A stretch of 11,455 nt of DNA from NCBI GenBank assembly GCA_031282465.1, contig JAITDR010000235.1, forward strand, positions 1 through 11,455. Direction: 5' to 3'. The DNA comes from Desulfovibrio sp. (GTDB lineage: Bacteria > Desulfobacterota > Desulfovibrionia > Desulfovibrionales > Desulfovibrionaceae). The notes beneath the pieces were generated by a model. That model was not told where the DNA came from. It saw nothing but the letters and a program-made list of their open reading frames with translations, and made no database searches. This document shows, piece after piece, positions 9,962 through 11,455 of this stretch. The first letter of the stretch is position 1. Every line of letters starts with the position of its first letter. Position numbers and translations under genes: made by a program.

Positions 9962-10859
9962 CGCGGATGCATGCGGCCGAGCGGGCAACGGCGTCTTTTT
10001 CCTCGTCGGTGAGGTCGAGTACGATGAGGTTTTCGACGCCGCGCGCACCCAGGCGTACGGGCACGCACATGAAGATGCCTTTTATGCCGTATTCGCCGTT
10101 CAGGTACGCCGAGCAGGGGAGGATGTCTCCTTTGTCGCGGAGAACCGCTTCGACCATGACCGCAAGCGCCGCGCCGGGCCCGTAGTGAGCCGACGAGCCC
10201 ATATATTCCACGATTCTTGAGCCGCCGGAGACGGTATTCTTACGGGCTTGCTCAGTTTGTTCCTCAGTCAGCAGCAGGGCCGCGGGCAGCCCGGCGACCT
10301 CGGTAAAGCGGGGCAGGGGTACCATGCCGTCGCCGTGTTCGCCGATGACCAGTCCCTGGACGGTGTGGCCGGGCACGCCTGCCGCCAGGGCCGTTTCCGC
10401 ACGCAGGCGCGCCGTGTCGAGCACTCCCGACAGACCGATAATGCGCCGGGTATCGGCAATACCCGCTTGATGCGCGACCATGCACATGACGTCCACGGGG
10501 TTGGCCGCAATGATGAAAACCGCGTCCGGCGAATATTTGAGGGCGTTTTTTGTTATCTGCCCGACGATGTCCGCATTGACCCTGAGCAGGTCGTCGCGGC
10601 TCATTCCGGGTTTGCGGGGTATTCCGGCGGTGACGACGATGACGTCGGACAGGGTCGAGTCGGCGTAATCGGCGCTCCCGACGATGTCGCAGCCGTGTCC
10701 TTCCAGCACGGCGGCCTGGCTGAGATCAAGGGCTTTGCCCCGCGGGATTCTTTCGTCTATGTCCAGCAGCACCACGTTGCCCAACCTGCGCGTGAGGCAG
10801 GCGTGAGCAGTGCTTCCGCCGACGTTTCCGGCGCCGACGATGGTAATTGTATGCAGCAT
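9930..10859 (-). CDS. mdh: Malate dehydrogenase, NAD-dependent, LDH-like type
   Basis: The enzyme interconverts malate and oxaloacetate with NAD in the cytoplasm, linking to the partial TCA cycle and fumarate metabolism. The product is 309 residues, normal for the family. The Rossmann motif GAGNVG is at 9-14, and D33 at the end of the second strand points to NAD. R82 and R88 in GIPRKPGMSRDDLL are the substrate-binding arginines; arginine at the first of these, where lactate dehydrogenases have glutamine, favours malate. N120, D148 and R151 (GVLDTARLR) and the catalytic H175 (IGEHGDGMVPL) complete the site. The ATG (complement of 10857-10859) is preceded by AAGGAG (complement of 10865-10870) with 5 bases of spacing. 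The gene converges with the TPR gene, 12 bp between stops, and diverges from rpsA. No clear intrinsic terminator follows its own stop. Activity is inferred from residues, not shown. Confidence 0.92.
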   Translation of the reverse strand: MLHTITIVGAGNVGGSTAHACLTRRLGNVVLLDIDERIPRGKALDLSQAAVLEGHGCDIVGSADYADSTLSDVIVVTAGIPRKPGMSRDDLLRVNADIVGQITKNALKYSPDAVFIIAANPVDVMCMVAHQAGIADTRRIIGLSGVLDTARLRAETALAAGVPGHTVQGLVIGEHGDGMVPLPRFTEVAGLPAALLLTEEQTEQARKNTVSGGSRIVEYMGSSAHYGPGAALAVMVEAVLRDKGDILPCSAYLNGEYGIKGIFMCVPVRLGARGVENLIVLDLTDEEKDAVARSAACIREKTAAGLAAQ

Positions 10860-10984
10860 AACTTCTCCTTGGAGGTAATGTTATTGTCAAGGGGAACACG
10901 GAAGTATTTTTTCTTTCAGGTTGCCCCGGCAGGCCGGCCCGAGCGGGCGTAAACCGGAACAGGGCTTTTGTGCGGAGCCTGCGC

Positions 10985-11012
10985 GCGTTCTGCGGCAAAG
11001 CGTTCTGCGGCA
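10985..11012. repeat. Tandem 13 bp direct repeat, period 15
   Basis: GCGTTCTGCGGCA occurs at 10985-10997 and again at 11000-11012, separated by AA. A longer imperfect repeat surrounds it: GGCTTTT followed by a variant of GTGCGGAGCC at about 10963-10979 recurs at about 11013-11029. Confidence 0.8.
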
Positions 11013-11026
11013 GGCTTTTTGGCGGA

Positions 11027-11041
11027 GCCGGCAAAGCCGGC
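11027..11041. repeat. Palindrome GCCGGC-AAA-GCCGGC
   Basis: Two copies of the self-complementary GCCGGC flank AAA, giving a strong 6 bp hairpin on either strand. A run of six T (11055-11060) begins 13 bases downstream, too far for a standard terminator. Confidence 0.7.
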
Positions 11042-11105
11042 GGTTCCCCTTATCTTTTTTATACTGCGGACGCTCCGCGTCGGTCAAGGGTTTTCGGAAT
11101 CTTCC

Positions 11106-11134
11106 TTGTCAATGCCTCAGCTCTCTGCTAAAGA
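11106..11134 (+). promoter_or_regulatory. Candidate promoter for rpsA
   Basis: TTGTCA at 11106-11111 (five of six to the -35 consensus) is followed after 17 bp by TAAAGA at 11129-11134 (three of six to the -10 consensus). A TG at 11126-11127, one base upstream of the -10, fits an extended -10. A start near 11141 would give a leader of about 43 bases. Confidence 0.45.
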
Positions 11135-11137
11135 ACC

Positions 11138-11169
11138 CCGACCTGAACTGCTTCAGGAATTTTTGTCGG
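11138..11169 (+). promoter_or_regulatory. Nested stem-loop in the rpsA leader
   Basis: CCGAC at 11138-11142 pairs with GTCGG at 11165-11169, and inside it CTGAA (11143-11147) pairs with TTCAG (11152-11156) around the loop CTGC. The inner hairpin alone can extend to CCTGAA/TTCAGG and is followed by AATTTTT, giving it a terminator-like look. The structure ends 3 bases before GGAGG of the rpsA ribosome binding site. It could affect translation or early termination; the stems are short, so this is tentative. Confidence 0.45.
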
Positions 11170-11183
11170 TTTGGAGGACACGT

Positions 11184-11455
11184 ATGTCGACAAGTTCAGA
11201 ACTGGAAACAGGCATTGATGCCGAAATGAATTTCGAGACGGCTCTTGAAAGCTACCTCAACCCTGATTTCGGCGATTTGGAGGAAGGCTCAATCGTCAAG
11301 GGCGAAGTGGTGCGCATCGGCGACGAGCATGTGCTGGTCGACGTGAATTTTAAGTCGGAAGGACAGATTCCGACTGCCGAATTCCGCGATGCGTCGGGAA
11401 AAATCTGTGTGAAAACAGGCGATAAGGTGGATGTCTACGTTGCCCGCAAGAACGA
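11184..11455 (+). CDS. rpsA: 30S ribosomal protein S1, 3' end missing
   Basis: Only the first 90 codons are in the window. S1 binds mRNA on the 30S subunit and helps start translation of structured messages. After an acidic, variable N-terminus, the region YLNPDFGDLEEG (24-35) leads into the first S1 (OB-fold) domain, GSIVKGEVVRIGDEHVLVDV (35-54), continuing with NFKSEGQIPTAEF. The NFKSEGQIP signature is typical of S1 domain 1. The ATG at 11184 is chosen because GGAGG at 11173-11177 lies 6 bases upstream; a later ATG at 11226 has no such site. The frame has no stop before the right edge. It diverges from mdh. Confidence 0.93.
   Translation, partial: MSTSSELETGIDAEMNFETALESYLNPDFGDLEEGSIVKGEVVRIGDEHVLVDVNFKSEGQIPTAEFRDASGKICVKTGDKVDVYVARKN

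Larger units (their letters stand above)
10889..11051. repeat. 9 bp inverted repeat enclosing repeat-rich block
   Basis: AAGGGGAAC at 10889-10897 is the exact inverse of GTTCCCCTT at 11043-11051. The 163 bp segment between and including them contains a tandem repeat, a 7 bp stem (AGCCTGC at 10976-10982 with GCAGGCT at 11010-11016, followed by T) and a palindrome at 11027-11041. No flanking target-site duplication was found, so a mobile origin is not supported beyond the terminal repeats. Confidence 0.45.
10860..11183. other. Divergent mdh-rpsA spacer, repeat-rich
   Basis: This 324 bp spacer has no convincing gene. From left to right it holds the mdh ribosome binding site, TTGACA on the minus strand (10885-10890, too close to mdh to be an ordinary -35) and the left arm of a 9 bp inverted repeat (10889-10897). 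A GC-rich block with tandem repeats and palindromes follows (10931-11041), then the right arm (11043-11051). TATACT lies at 11060-11065 with no matching -35, and a 5 bp stem GCGGA/TCCGC is at 11066-11078. Last come a candidate rpsA promoter and a leader stem-loop. No promoter for mdh could be assigned with confidence. Confidence 0.7.

Noticed and set aside
10862..10890. Perfect TTGACA on the minus strand before mdh as a promoter
   Set aside because: A -10 at normal spacing would fall on the mdh ribosome binding site, and no TATAAT-like hexamer is present there.
10248..10952. 234-codon plus-strand open frame opposite mdh
   Set aside because: mdh on the minus strand has complete catalytic motifs and a good ribosome binding site; this frame is its shadow.
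10921..11229. 102-codon plus-strand open frame before and into rpsA
   Set aside because: It is rich in C, R and F, resembles nothing, overlaps the rpsA start in another frame and crosses the repeats.

Overview
The window looks like a stretch of chromosome near the replication origin of a sulfate-reducing bacterium of the Desulfovibrionaceae. The genus-level call is inference. It rests on the gene order dnaA-dnaN-gyrB-gyrA-TPR protein, a divergent DnaA and DnaN, a Desulfovibrio-like start of ribosomal protein S1, moderately high GC, and GC-rich palindromic intergenic repeats. No plasmid, phage, insertion sequence, CRISPR array, tRNA or rRNA was seen.

Layout. Positions 1-981 hold the 3' part of a response regulator with an HD-GYP output domain (c-di-GMP hydrolysis), cut by the left edge. 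Then follow, all on the plus strand, dnaA (1122-2486), dnaN (2636-3787), gyrB (3830-6319), gyrA (6580-9090) and a gene for a probable exported TPR protein (9093-9917). The mdh malate dehydrogenase gene lies on the minus strand (9930-10859) and converges on the TPR gene with only 12 bp between the stop codons. The start of rpsA (ribosomal protein S1) runs off the right edge from 11184.

Function. The core block encodes the replication initiator, the sliding clamp and both gyrase subunits, so initiation, processive synthesis and supercoiling control are encoded together. There is no recF between dnaN and gyrB; the gap is 42 bp. GyrA has the canonical GyrA box and unmutated quinolone-determining positions. 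The TPR gene follows gyrA after 2 bp and is probably translated from the same message. mdh and rpsA are separate units that diverge from a 324 bp spacer.

Non-coding sequence carries most of the unusual structure. The dnaA-dnaN gap has a 9 bp inverted repeat, a 10 bp direct repeat and a 20 bp A/T-only tract containing TATAAT. The gyrB-gyrA gap has a composite palindromic repeat with two copies of one unit in opposite orientation. The mdh-rpsA gap has a 9 bp inverted repeat enclosing tandem and palindromic repeats, plus a nested stem-loop just before the rpsA ribosome binding site. I found no clear new multi-gene system; the coding content is ordinary housekeeping. The DNA-binding domain of this DnaA and the repeats around it are the parts most worth a second look.
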